Source of the DNA: Diogma glabrata
Lineage: Eukaryota > Arthropoda > Insecta > Diptera > Cylindrotomidae
Assembly (NCBI GenBank): GCA_963693315.1
Contig: OY856188.1
Location: 202,369,602-202,433,601 of the forward strand
Length of the DNA stretch: 64,000 nt
Direction: 5' to 3'
Made by a program: the position numbers and the translations under genes. This document shows, piece by piece, positions 22,055 through 33,875 of this stretch. Every line of letters starts with the position of its first letter. The first letter of the stretch is position 1. The notes beneath the pieces are model-generated. The model had not been told where the DNA came from. It ran no database searches and was given only the letters and a program-made list of their open reading frames with translations.

Positions 22055-22771
22055 CACTGAAAAAAAAGGAGGCTTGTAAATCTAACATTTATCCAATGTT
22101 AATTGGAAAAATGTTAAATTTTTAGGCATGAAATCAAAATAACATTTTCTTTAACAAAATTATAAAAATTCTTAGCATATTTCTGCATAAAATGTTATTT
22201 TTTTTAACATTTCAAACTTTTTACAAATAAATTGTTAATTTAATATTGAAATTTTAATGTTGATCATCCATGTCATTTCTACCTTTTCTATTTTAAAAAA
22301 AATTTGTCGAATTTTGAACATGATGTATCCTTTGTACGAAATAACAGTAGATTAAATTAACCCAAAACTGCCTGCTACATTGAAAGTATATTATTAATAT
22401 TCGCAATTCTTATTTTTTTAAATATAAAAATATACGAATTTTGTATAATTATTTATTAAATGGTGGTATACGTTTTTACGGATTTGATTTACTTTTTCCA
22501 AAAAATTGATAATTGCTGAAAATTGAAATATTTATGTTCGTAGTGGGTTAAATAATTAACATTGTAAAGGTTAAATTTATGCTGAAAAATGCTAAAAAAT
22601 GTTCAAACAAAATCACATGATAGCAAATGAATCCTCAAATTGTGTAGAGTATTTGAACAATTAACATGCGTTATAGTTCTTTTTAAAAACAAATAATTTT
22701 GTGTATTTAAGTAGTATATATATAGTGTTTCATGTGCTTATAAGTGCTCAATTCCTAAAATATAGGTGAAC

Positions 22772-25283
22772 ATGGCAGAAAATGGTTTTGTGAATGCCAT
22801 TAGAGTGTTGGATAATGAGTACAGTTATGAAGATGTATATTACGAGCTAAGGAACGGTGCGGTTATTACATCAAATGTGTCTTGTCCTACACAAACAACC
22901 ACGGAGGCAGTGGTTTCAAATTTAGATATGTAATATTCATGAATCAAATGAAACTGCTGTAAGCGTTTCACATGACCAATTCGCTCTTTATGATTTGATT
23001 AAATCTTGGAAATTCGATGATGAAGTATATAATACTTTAAAAGGTAAGCAAAATTATATTTATCGGGTATTTATCGCTCATATATTAAACGTTTTAATTA
23101 ACAGTAAAGTTGTATTGTATAAAGTTCTTTAATGAGCTATTTGTTAATTTTCAGAACACAAAGTTACATACAAGAAACTGCGCTATTTAAATAAAGAAGA
23201 TCTATGTGACCTGTTTCCTCATGTGGGAATTAGAATTGAATTTAGGGAGAAGTTATTCGTTTGGAAAAGCAAAATAGTACTATTTTTTGATTGAAAAATT
23301 TTCTTTATTCTATTTTCTTATAAATTTTTTTAATTTAGGATTCTGAATTAGGTACCATTTCCGTTGATTCTAAAATTTCAAATTGGATGAGTTCTTATAA
23401 TAAGTCTTGTACTTACAGTCGAAATAAAGCTCATGAACATCATAAGGCGATCGAAAACACGATCTTTAATTTTTTTAAATTAATAAGGTTTATTTCAGCA
23501 TGTCAGGGATATATTAACAAGTAACAAAGATGGGCAATCGATTTTAAATTTTTACAAGAAAAATGCCAGACTAACAGAAACTTACCGCAAGGAACTTGTG
23601 AATCTTATTATAAAAGAATATTATGATTCAGAAATGAACTTTCCTTTTATACCTGTACCGAATGAAATGATAAAAATTGTTGAACAGATCCTAGAAGTAT
23701 TCCCCACTGAAGATAAGGTAATTGGATTATTAAATGATTTTTTTATTTTTATGTCCTCTTATTTGTGTGCGCTAGTTAAATAATTTTATACTTTTAATAG
23801 GATTTATATTATATTCCACAAAAAGAAGCTAATAGTCCTAATCCCAAAGGAAAACTTATTAATAGATTCAGAAATATAAAGCGAAATAAAAATGGACAAT
23901 CTAGTAGACCGATAAAAAAGATTTGCCATCAACATCATTTGATAACGCCGACAGCAAATTTAATAACACACAATCAGAAATAGAGGATTTTCTACATAGC
24001 ATAGAGGTGGCTTCTATTCAGCGAGAAATGAAACTGACGAAAGCTTTTAATTCAAGCAAAGCTTTAGACGATTGGGACAAAACCTTTGCTGCTAGGCAAC
24101 TTCTCATCAAAAATCCAACCAACACAGTTGAAAGAGTCTTTGAATAATGGCCATATCTTATTTCGGCAGATGGTTCAAATTTTGTATGTATATGTTTTAC
24201 CGATTTCATAATAACTTAAACATTTATACAAAATTTTTTGTACCTTTCAGATTGATTTTGATTTTCAGAAAATGTTTACCGGAAAGAAACTTAATCTATT
24301 TGATAAATGGGAAGAGTTTTTATCAAAAATTCTTTCATATTACTATAAAGGCACAATCCAGGATAAATCTTGTATTGAAATCTATGAGAAAATGAAGCAA
24401 AATAATGTTAACAACGGTAAATATTACCTTTAGTTGAAATTCAAAATATAAAAAACATTTTTTCACAGATTCTAAGGAATACATTCTAGCAAGATTACTT
24501 CATTCCATTTTAAAACCAGTTTCAAGAGTTTCAATAAAAACCTAAAATGATGCAAATTTAAATTCAGCATCCCAATCGAGAAAGAACTTTTACCACCCTT
24601 CAATCAAAGATGGCCAAGAATCGTTTGCCGTTCATATACGAACAATAAACGATTTCGAGAGTGTTCGGGATGATTTAATGGATAAATGATTATCAAAAAA
24701 TTTGCGTATGCAACCATATATTATAGTAGTTGGAACCGATGAATTTTCATTGGAAGAATTTTTTATTAACAATGATACAACAACTTTAAAATTTAGAAGC
24801 TTTGTTCATGCTTTAGATACATGCTTCAAATCATTTTTTGTTCTAAATTTACAATATCCGATAGAAAGTGAACTAGTTTGGCTATTTATACAAAAATATT
24901 TTTATGAAATATCTCTTAGCAGTGACAAAAAAAGTCTTTCTGGACTAATTAAGAATTTAAAAAGTTAAAATTATGCTAAAATGCTTTAGATGTAAAATTT
25001 TTTTTGTAGATTTAGCCAAACTGTGTTCTCATTTTAAATTCAAACTAACGAAAATGTTACGCTTTTTGAAATAGTCGATATGTTGATAACGAATTCAAAG
25101 AAAGTTATAATAGTATGTTATTCTATTGAAATTATTAAATTTTTAAGACATTATCAATCCTACTTAGTAGGAAATGGAAATCAAAATATAGTATTTTTAA
25201 ATATTGACAAATTTGCAGGACCTCCAGTCCATATATATTATTTACCGAATGGAATGAAACTTATTAGACTGAAATATTTTTAA
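22772..25283 (+). pseudogene. SAMD3-like SAM-domain gene in SAM-element copy 1
   Basis: Starts with ATG 22772 (MAENGFVNAIRVLDNEYSYE). A SAM-like segment follows (LYDLIKSWKFDDEVYNTLK, an intron from GTAAGC at 23044, then KLRYLNKEDLCDLFPHVGIR). Further exons read FYKKNARLTETYRKELVNLI with VPNEMIKIVEQILEVFPTED, LDDWDKTFAARQLLIKNP with WPYLISADGSN, and LFDKWEEFLSKIL. The last reads MQPYIIVVGTDEFSLEEFFI, then FVHALDTCFKSFFVLNLQYP. That last block and the SAM segment match the pattern I know from SAMD3-like proteins of fish and insects. Breaks: a shift after codon 53 (TAA at 22931), a shift near 23915, TAA at 24145, and more near 24543 and 24687. The same lesions occur in copy 2. Function unknown. 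Confidence 0.7.
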
Positions 25284-25670
25284 GCCTTATATGGTTACAT
25301 ATTTTAAAATGTTTATTTTATAGATTTTTGAACTACTGTATTATTTTATTTTCTGTTATATTTTCTATTATATTAAATAAATAAAATTAAAAAGATCATA
25401 AAAAAACTATTTCATTTTCCGCCAAAATGGTTCCAAAAGAAAAATAATGAAAATAAATATATAACATTTTATTTTGTTAATTCTACTTTTTTAACTTAAT
25501 AAAACATCATTTTTTAATGTTGCTTCAAATACTATATATTAGCAAACTTTAACATTTTAATGGTAATTAACATTTTTTATTCACAAATCAATATTTTTTT
25601 CAAAGTATTTGTTGTTAATTTAACACCTTTAATACACGAAATCAACATTTTATAAATGTTGAATGATTCA

Positions 25671-25707
25671 TGACGTCATGATTCATGACGTCATGATTCA
25701 TGACGTT
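25671..25707 (+). promoter_or_regulatory. tandem CRE-like TGACGTCA sites
   Basis: The 15-bp unit ATTCATGACGTCATG is present three times (the third cut short) near the right end of SAM-element copy 1; copy 2 has two (30190-30222). TGACGTCA is the canonical CREB/ATF palindrome. Whether it acts as a promoter for the element or the flank is inference. Confidence 0.5.
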
Positions 25708-26480
25708 TTCGTTCTTAATTAAATATTGTATAATATCAATTTTACAATAAAAATGTTAAAAAAAAATCTGTAATCATGGTTATTAGAAATCAACATTAAA
25801 ACTTGACAATTTTTACATTTTTCGGTGTCGGACGAAAATTAATATCCTAAAATGTCGTTTTTACACACGTTATTTTTTTGAGTGTAGTTCTGCATCCCAA
25901 CTGCCGGTTTTTTACTTCCGGTAAATAAAAATGTTTTGTACTTTTTTAAAGTTTTGTCAGTGTCTTTATGCACACTACAGCCTACAATAACGAAGTGATT
26001 ATGATGAAACTTATGGAATAGGGTTCCAATTAGTGTTTGTTGGAAGCATACAACATTCGTTCGTTAAGTAATTTTGATTACACTTTGCAAAAAGATGCAA
26101 ATATGTATGGCAAGGAACTGATTAGTTTTTTTAGTGATAGTGAACAAAGTGGTAGGGGGTCCTCCAAGCACCTGTTATTTTGGAAGCTCAATAGCTTCTG
26201 TACCTGATAATCGAGTTGGATGAAATTTGGTACATACACATTTAGTACGGTTTACAACAGTTCTGCATCCTAACTTCCGCTTTGTCACTTCTGATAAAAT
26301 TTTTTTTACTTTTTCTCGTACAACAGAATTTATGTTTGTTGGGATACTACTGCCTGCTTTAATATTTTTATTATTAGAACTACGAAGTCCATAATATTGG
26401 TTAGCTTTTAATTAAAGTATTTTATGGATATTAACTCATTATATATCCAGAACACTATGTTTCCAGAGCTGTGGTGAAGT

Positions 26481-27087
26481 CAGCCTATGCATCAGCGTCG
26501 CAATATTTAAATATTAAAAATTTCTGAAAATTAAAATTATGATTCATGCAAAATATAAACAATTAAAGAAAGCTGGACAGAAATATGACATTTAGGCTTG
26601 AAATTCTAAATTTGTATAAGCATTTGGGCAAACATATTTGAAATTATTCTCTAAACTGACAAAAACTCTGGCGGTGAATAGAAACGTAAGTTTGTCACGT
26701 AGCTTTACCATCATTTGATATGGTTAACTTGAAACCGAAATTTAGTACAAAAGTAAAGGAAAATGTGGTAAATGGAACACACTTATTATAAAAAGGAAAT
26801 CAACTTTAGTGACATTTCATTTACTTATTTCATTTCAATCATTCTGTTTATTGGGCATTTCATTTATTTTAAGTTTCTAGCCATGTATTTACAAAAATGA
26901 AACAAAACCATTTTCATCAATATATCATATTCATGTAAATTATGTTATTGTGGTGTGATTTACTTGAAGTTGCGACAGTTATTTTGTTTTACCACGAAGA
27001 ACAACATATTAAGGTACGTAAATTGTATTAAAAAATTAATATTTATTATATATTTTTTTATTTAAGTGTAAAGTTAACTTTTAAAAA
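26481..27087 (+). other. hAT 5' region upstream of transposase
   Basis: About 600 bp of AT-rich hAT sequence between the nested tandem-repeat element and the transposase start. No gene seen; it probably contains the transposase promoter. Confidence 0.5.
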
Positions 27088-27493
27088 ATGCCAAAATCCA
27101 AAGATAAAGTACATCTGTATTTTGAGGACCATAGAAACAAAAAAAATGTATATTTTGCGGTTGGACTACGTTAAAAAATGCCACTAGAATGTCGAACCAT
27201 ATTATAAACGTTTGCAAAAAAAGTTCTAAAATGGCCAAACAAAATGTTAACAAAAACAGATCCATCAGCGAAGAATTATTTCATAGCGATAATTCAGAAT
27301 CAAATGAACAAAATAATGATTTTCTAAATGTTCCTTCGTCTGCTGGTGAGATATTTAAAAAGATATGATGCTATATATTAAATTTGTAATTTTATTTAAT
27401 TATATTTTTCCGCAGTTTCAGATAATACAATAATTTCAAACAAAGTTCCTAAGCAAGCTTCTACAAACATAACTAAATATGTGGATAGTATTA

Positions 27494-28130
27494 GGGCAAT
27501 GATACATGTAAAAGAAATGTCTTTCAGACATAAAAAATTTGACATCTAATTGGTTGAGGGGCGGTAACAAGTTTTAAATTTTACGAAAATATTTTTGACT
27601 GAAAGACAGAAAAAATATCTTTAAGACATAAAAACATAACCAAAAAAAATATTTTTTGCTTGACAATTAAAACTGATAACCTGAAAAATGGATTTTAAAA
27701 GTAAGTTTTACCAATAATCAATTACAATTAACTTAATTTGATGATTTAGTTACAATTAAAATTAAAATAATTTGTTTACTTTAGGCGATAATCGCAACAA
27801 CAAAATAAAAATTTGGTCTAATGTGAAAATGCCTAAATCTATATGAATAAGTAAACAAATTATTTCAATTGTAATTAAATCATCAAATTAAGTTAATTGT
27901 AATTGATTATTGGTAAAACTTGCTTTTAAAATCCATTTTTCAGTTAATCAGTTTTAATTGTCAAGCAAAAAATATCTTTTTTGGTTATGTTTTTATGTCT
28001 TAAAGATATTTTTTTTGTCTTTCAGTCAAAAATATTTTCTTAAAATTTAAAAATTGTTACCGTCCCTCAACCAATTAGATGCCAAATTTTTTATGTCTGA
28101 AAGACATTTCTTTTACATGTATCATTGCCC
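27494..28130. mobile_element. palindromic MITE, 637 bp, TTA target duplication
   Basis: Starts GGGCAATGATACATG and ends in the exact inverse CATGTATCATTGCCC, flanked by TTA on both sides (27491-27493, 28131-28133). Nearly the entire element is one long inverted repeat with a small central spacer around 27780-27850. A 3-bp TTA duplication with GGGC ends is the PIF/Harbinger (Tourist) signature. It sits inside the hAT transposase coding sequence. Non-coding. Confidence 0.9.
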
Positions 28131-30010
28131 TTACAATGGGTGAAAACGTAGGGAAAATACAATATTTTGTTAATGTGTCAGTCTGTAATTATGTTTTTTC
28201 AGAATGATTGCAGTGAACTTCTTACAAGGGCAATATATGCATCTGGTGCTCCTTTAAGCATTGTTGACAATAAGTGGTGGAAAGATTTTTTTAATAAATT
28301 AAGACCAGCGTTCGTTCCTCCCTCATATTTTCAAATTCATAATAGTATGCTAAATATAGAACACAAAAAAATTATGAATAACGTTCTTAAAAATATATCA
28401 GAGGCATCGTCTTTAGCACTCATGGCAGATGGATGGTCTAATATTCGAAACGAGAGTATTGTTAACATAATCGTTGCAACACCATTACCAGTTTTTATAA
28501 AATCTGTTCCAAGCAAAACAGAGCGTCATACAGGTATTGTAAACATGCTGTCTATTATATTAGATCAATATCGATTATTTGTTTATCTTTTTTCAGCAAA
28601 TTACATAACAAAATTATTAGTGGATGTTATAGAGCAGTATGGATCGCATAAATTTTATGGTGTAGTAACCGATAACGCAGCCAACATGAAACTTGCTAGA
28701 GAAAATATTGTTAAACAATATCCTCATATAACGCAATACGGATGTCTAGCACATGGCTTAAATCTTTTAATTACGGATATTATGAAATTAAGAGAAATTA
28801 GTGAAGTTTTACCAAATGCCAAAAATATAGTTAAAACGATTAATAATCAACAAATAACTAAAGCTATATTTAACGAAAAGCAGGCTCTAACAAATTGTCA
28901 ATTAGCATTAAAACTGCCCGTTAGTACTAGATACGAAGTTTGATAAAAAATAAAGTTTGCTTAAAAGAAACTATAATCGATGAGCGATGTTCAGATAAAA
29001 TTCCTTCTGAAATCAAACACAATATTTTAGAAGATTGTTTTTGGAAATCGTTGATTGATATTAATTCACTTATCAGTGAAATTACAATGGCAATTAAGTT
29101 AGTGGAAAGTGACGAACCATATTTAAGCAAAGGATATGAAATATTTTACAATTTGCAAGAATTTGTGGAAAACTTAAATGAAACTTCAATTCTTTTTAAA
29201 TATAAAAATGAATTGATTTTGCTAATCAAGAATAGAAAAAAGTTTTGTTTGAATACGCTTCACTATGCAGCATACATGTTGGATCCATATCATATGGGAG
29301 CACATTTGTCTGATAATGAAAGACTTGAAATTATTCCATTTTTATCTAAGTTGTCCGAACATATTTTTGGAAAAGATCATGTCAATTTAATTCTAGCTGA
29401 ATATGGTGAATACAGTACAAAATCCAATTTTTTTTCGAATAAATATCTGTGGAACGTTTTAAAAAATTTTAAAAATTCTACAACATGGTGGGCAGCATTT
29501 TGTACAAATAAAAAGTTATCGTCTATAGCATTAAAAGTTTTGAACCTGCCCGTAACATCAGCAGCGTGTGAGCGTAGTTTTAGCATATACAAAGACATTC
29601 ATTCACTTAAAAGAAATAAACTAACCAAGGAACGTGCTGAAAAAATTGTCGCCATAAAATATAATTTAAAGGTAGCTATAAATTGAATAGTCCTTAGTTG
29701 TTTCAGTATTTTTCAATTTATTTTCAATTTATATTTAAGGTTGAAGAAAAGACGTTGCATCCATCTCTAAGTTATGAATATATTGAATCAAGATATATTT
29801 CTGATGATGTGGATGAATTTGAATCTCTGGATTGTATGCAAGAAGCAGTTATCCCGGAACAAATAATTGAAGTAAATTACCAAACTGATAGTCAAGAAAT
29901 ATTTGATACCGAAGGACTTTTAGTAGAATTAAAAGCACACGATGTAGGTGGGCCGGAACCAATAAATGAAGTTAACTACGACACTGACAGTCAAGAAATG
30001 TTCGATACTG

Positions 30011-33000
30011 CACTCAAAAAAATAACGTGTGTAAAAACGACATTTTAGGATATTAATTTTCGTCCGACACCGAAAAATGTAAAAATTGTCAAGTTTTAAT
30101 GTTGATTTCTAATAACCATGATTACAGATTTTTTTTTAACATTTTTATTGTAAAATTGATATTATACAATATTTAATTAAGAACGAAAACGTCATGAATC
30201 ATGACGTCATGAATCATTCAACATTTATAAAATGTTGATTTCGTGTATTAAAGGTGTTAAATTAACAACAAATACTTTGAAAAAAATATTGATTTGTGAA
30301 TAAAAAATGTTAATTACCATTAAAATGTTAAAGTTTGCTAATATATAGTATTTGAAGCAACATTAAAAAATGATGTTTTATTAAGTTAAAAAAGTAGAAT
30401 TAACAAAATAAAATGTTATATATTTATTTTCATTATTTTTCTTTTGGAACCATTTTGGCGGAAAATGAAATAGTTTTTTTATGATCTTTTTAATTTTATT
30501 TATTTAATATAATAGAAAATATAACAGAAAATAAAATAATACAGTAGTTCAAAAATCTATAAAATAAACATTTTAAAATATGTAACCATATAAGGCTTAA
30601 AAATATTTCAGTCTAATAAGTTTCATTCCATTCGGTAAATAATATATATGGACTGGAGGTCCTGCAAATTTGTCAATATTTAAAAATACTATATTTTGAT
30701 TTCCATTTCCTACTAAGTAGGATTGATAATGTCTTAAAAATTTAATAATTTCAATAGAATAACATACTATTATAACTTTCTTTGAATTCGTTATCAACAT
30801 ATCGACTATTTCAAAAAGCGTAACATTTTCGTTAGTTTGAATTTAAAATGAGAACACAGTTTGGCTAAATCTACAAAAAAAATTTTACATCTAAAGCATT
30901 TTAGCATAATTTTAACTTTTTAAATTCTTAATTAGTCCAGAAAGACTTTTTTTGTCACTGCTAAGAGATATTTCATAAAAATATTTTTGTATAAATAGCC
31001 AAACTAATTCACTTTCTATCGGATATTGTAAATTTAGAACAAAAAATGATTTGAAGCATGTATCTAAAGCATGAACAAAGCTTCTAAATTTTAAAGTTGT
31101 TGTATCATTGTTAATAAAAAATTCTTCCAATGAAAATTCATCGGTTCCAACTACTATAATATATGGTTGCATACGCAAATTTTTTGATAATCATTTATCC
31201 ATTAAATCATCCCGAACACTCTCGAAATCGTTTATTGTTCGTATATGAACGGCAAACGATTCTTGGCCATCTTTGATTGAAGGGTGGTAAAAGTTCTTTC
31301 TCGATTGGGATGCTGAATTTAAATTTGCATCATTTTAGGTTTTTATTGAAACTCTTGAAACTGGTTTTAAAATGGAATGAAGTAATCTTGCTAGAATGTA
31401 TTCCTTAGAATCTGTGAAAAAATGTTTTTTATATTTTGAATTTCAACTAAAGGTAATATTTACCGTTGTTAACATTATTTTGCTTCATTTTCTCATAGAT
31501 TTCAATACAAGATTTATCCTGGATTGTGCCTTTATAGTAATATGAAAGAATTTTTGATAAAAACTCTTCCCATTTATCAAATAGATTAAGTTTCTTTCCG
31601 GTAAACATTTTCTGAAAATCAAAATCAATCTGAAAGGTACAAAAAATTTTGTATAAAATGTTTAAGTTATTATGAAATCGGTAAAACATATACATACAAA
31701 ATTTGAACCATCTGCCGAAATAAGATATGGCCATTATTCAAAGACTCTTTCAACTGTGTTGGTTGGATTTTTGATGAGAAGTTGCCTAGCAGCAAAGGTT
31801 TTGTCCCAATCGTCTAAAGCTTTGCTTGAATTAAAAGCTTTCGTCAGTTTCATTTCTCGCTGAATAGAAGCCACCTCTATGCTATGTAGAAAATCCTCTA
31901 TTTCTGATTGTGTGTTATTAAATTTGCTGTCGGCGTTATCAAATGATGTTGATGGCAAATCTTTTTTATCGGTCTACTAGATTGTCCATTTTTATTTCGC
32001 TTTATATTTCTGAATCTATTAATAAGTTTTCCTTTGGGATTAGGACTATTAGCTTCTTTTTGTGGAATATAATATAAATCCTATTAAAAGTATAAAATTA
32101 TTTAACTAGCGCACACAAATAAGAGGACATAAAAATAAAAAAATCATTTAATAATCCAATTACCTTATCTTCAGTGGGGAATACTTCTAGGATCTGTTCA
32201 ACAATTTTTATCATTTCATTCGGTACAGGTATAAAAGGAAAGTTCATTTCTGAATCATAATATTCTTTTATAATAAGATTCACAAGTTCCTTGCGGTAAG
32301 TTTCTGTTAGTCTGGCATTTTTCTTGTAAAAATTTAAAATCGATTGCCCATCTTTGTTACTTGTTAATATATCCCTGACATGCTGAAATAAACCTTATTA
32401 ATTTAAAAAAATTAAAGATCGTGTTTTCGATCGCCTTATGATGTTCATGAGCTTTATTTCGACTGTAAGTACAAGACTTATTATAAGAACTCATCCAATT
32501 TGAAATTTTAGAATCAACGGAAATGGTACCTAATTCAGAATCCTAAATTAAAAAAATTTATAAGAAAATAGAATAAAGAAAATTTTTCAATCAAAAAATA
32601 GTACTATTTTGCTTTTCCAAACGAATAACTTCTCCCTAAATTCAATTCTAATTCCCACATGAGGAAACAGGTCACATAGATCTTCTTTATTTAAATAGCG
32701 CAGTTTCTTGTATGTAACTTTGTGTTCTGAAAATTAACAAATAGCTCATTAAAGAACTTTATACAATACAACTTTACTGTTAATTAAAACGTTTAATATA
32801 TGAGCGATAAATACCCGATAAATATAATTTTGCTTACCTTTTAAAGTATTATATACTTCATCATCGAATTTCCAAGATTTAATCAAATCATAAAGAGCGA
32901 ATTGGTCATGTGAAACGCTTACAGCAGTTTCATTTGATTCATGAATATTACATATCTAAATTTGAAACCACTGCCTCCGTGGTTGTTTGTGTAGGACAAG

Positions 33001-33826
33001 ACACATTTGATGTAATAACCGCACCGTTCCTTAGCTCGTAATATACATCTTCATAACTGTACTCATTATCCAACACTCTAATGGCATTCACAAAACCATT
33101 TTCTGCCATGTTCACCTATATTTTAGGAATTGAGCACTTATAAGCACATGAAACACTATATATATACTACTTAAATACACAAAATTATTTGTTTTTAAAA
33201 AGAACTATAACGCATGTTAATTGTTCAAATACTCTACACAATTTGAGGATTCATTTGCTATCATGTGATTTTGTTTGAACATTTTTTAGCATTTTTCAGC
33301 ATAAATTTAACCTTTACAATGTTAATTATTTAACCCACTACGAACATAAATATTTCAATTTTCAGCAATTATCAATTTTTTGGAAAAAGTAAATCAAATC
33401 CGTAAAAACGTATACCACCATTTAATAAATAATTATACAAAATTCGTATATTTTTATATTTAAAAAAATAAGAATTGCGAATATTAATAATATACTTTCA
33501 ATGTAGCAGGCAGTTTTGGGTTAATTTAATCTACTGTTATTTCGTACAAAGGATACATCATGTTCAAAATTCGACAAATTTTTTTTAAAATAGAAAAGGT
33601 AGAAATGACATGGATGATCAACATTAAAATTTCAATATTAAATTAACAATTTATTTGTAAAAAGTTTGAAATGTTAAAAAAAATAACATTTTATGCAGAA
33701 ATATGCTAAGAATTTTTATAATTTTGTTAAAGAAAATGTTATTTTGATTTCATGCCTAAAAATTTAACATTTTTCCAATTAACATTGGATAAATGTTAGA
33801 TTTACAAGCCTCCTTTTTTTTCAGTG
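30011..33826 (-). mobile_element. SAM-element copy 2, inverted, 3.82 kb
   Basis: Ends CACTCAAAAAAATAACG (30011) and the inverse ending CCTTTTTTTTCAGTG (33826). TG is duplicated at 30009-30010 and 33827-33828, and the hAT tail codons DTEGLLEELK read through when the element is removed. The sequence is the reverse complement of copy 1 with very few differences seen by eye: one fewer 15-bp CRE unit and a one-base indel near 31660. Both insertions therefore come from one recent source. Confidence 0.9.
30597..33109 (-). pseudogene. SAMD3-like SAM-domain gene in SAM-element copy 2
   Basis: Same gene as at 22772-25283, read on the minus strand from ATG 33109. The stop after codon 53, the shift before LPSTSFDNADSK, the stop at VFE and the final frame MLITNSKKVIIVCYSIEIIK ending at 30597 are identical to copy 1, so the gene was already dead in the copy that gave rise to both. 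It also shares the intron positions. One base difference opens a slightly longer local frame at 31447-31734. No transposase signature found. Confidence 0.7.
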
Positions 33827-33875
33827 TGAAGGACTATTAGAAGAGTTAAAAACACACGGTTATAAACTAAAGTAA

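Larger units (their letters stand above)
22055..25884 (+). mobile_element. SAM-element copy 1: 3.83-kb TIR transposon with CACTG ends
   Basis: Ends CACTGAAAAAAAAGG and the inverse TTTTTTTGAGTG. TA is duplicated at 22053-22054 and 25885-25886, and the flanking 629-bp repeat reads straight through when the element is removed. CACTG-type ends with a 2-bp duplication fit the CMC (CACTA-Mirage-Chapaev) superfamily. No CMC transposase is visible; the only gene is a multi-exon SAM-domain gene. A nearly identical copy lies inverted at 30011-33826. Confidence 0.88.
19341..26480. mobile_element. tandem-repeat element with ACTTCACCACA ends
   Basis: Left end ACTTCACCACA at 19341, the first part of a hairpin that closes with TGTGTGAAGTAAT. 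The right end is the inverse, TGTGGTGAAGT, at 26470-26480. It interrupts the hAT and is itself interrupted by the 3.83-kb element at 22055-25884. The interior carries a GTGGGTGG-rich tract near 19480 and an array of 629-bp units. It resembles the Helentron-like copies in having ACTTC-type inverted repeats and a tandem core, but differs in sequence. No coding gene; long open frames here are repeat artefacts. Confidence 0.6.
27088..33875 (+). pseudogene. hAT transposase (BED finger, DDE, dimerisation domain), multiply broken
   Basis: Exon 1 from ATG 27088 encodes a BED-type finger (CIFCGWTTLKNATRMSNHII followed by NVC), but an 8-A run near 27139 throws the frame. Intron 27346-27415. Exon 2 (ISNKVPKQASTNITKYVDSI) is cut by the palindromic MITE 27494-28130. 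The catalytic core follows: LMADGWSN (first D), intron 28534-28596, VTDNAANMKLA (second D), CLAHGLNLL (C..H), then a frameshift near 28935. The C-terminal part ends with LPVTSAACERSFSIYKDIHS (catalytic E and dimerisation region). Intron 29672-29739 precedes an acidic tail with two copies of a 35-aa repeat (EVNYxTDSQEifDTEGLLxELK). SAM-element copy 2 splits the last repeat; coding resumes at 33829 and stops with TAA at 33873-33875. A polyadenylation signal AATAAA lies near 34007. Confidence 0.85.

Noticed and set aside
19942..22057. Minus-strand frames of 80-108 codons starting MHKDTEKTSK or MCIKTLKKLQ
   Set aside because: They recur every 629 bp with the tandem repeat, overlap one another in two frames and show no protein character.
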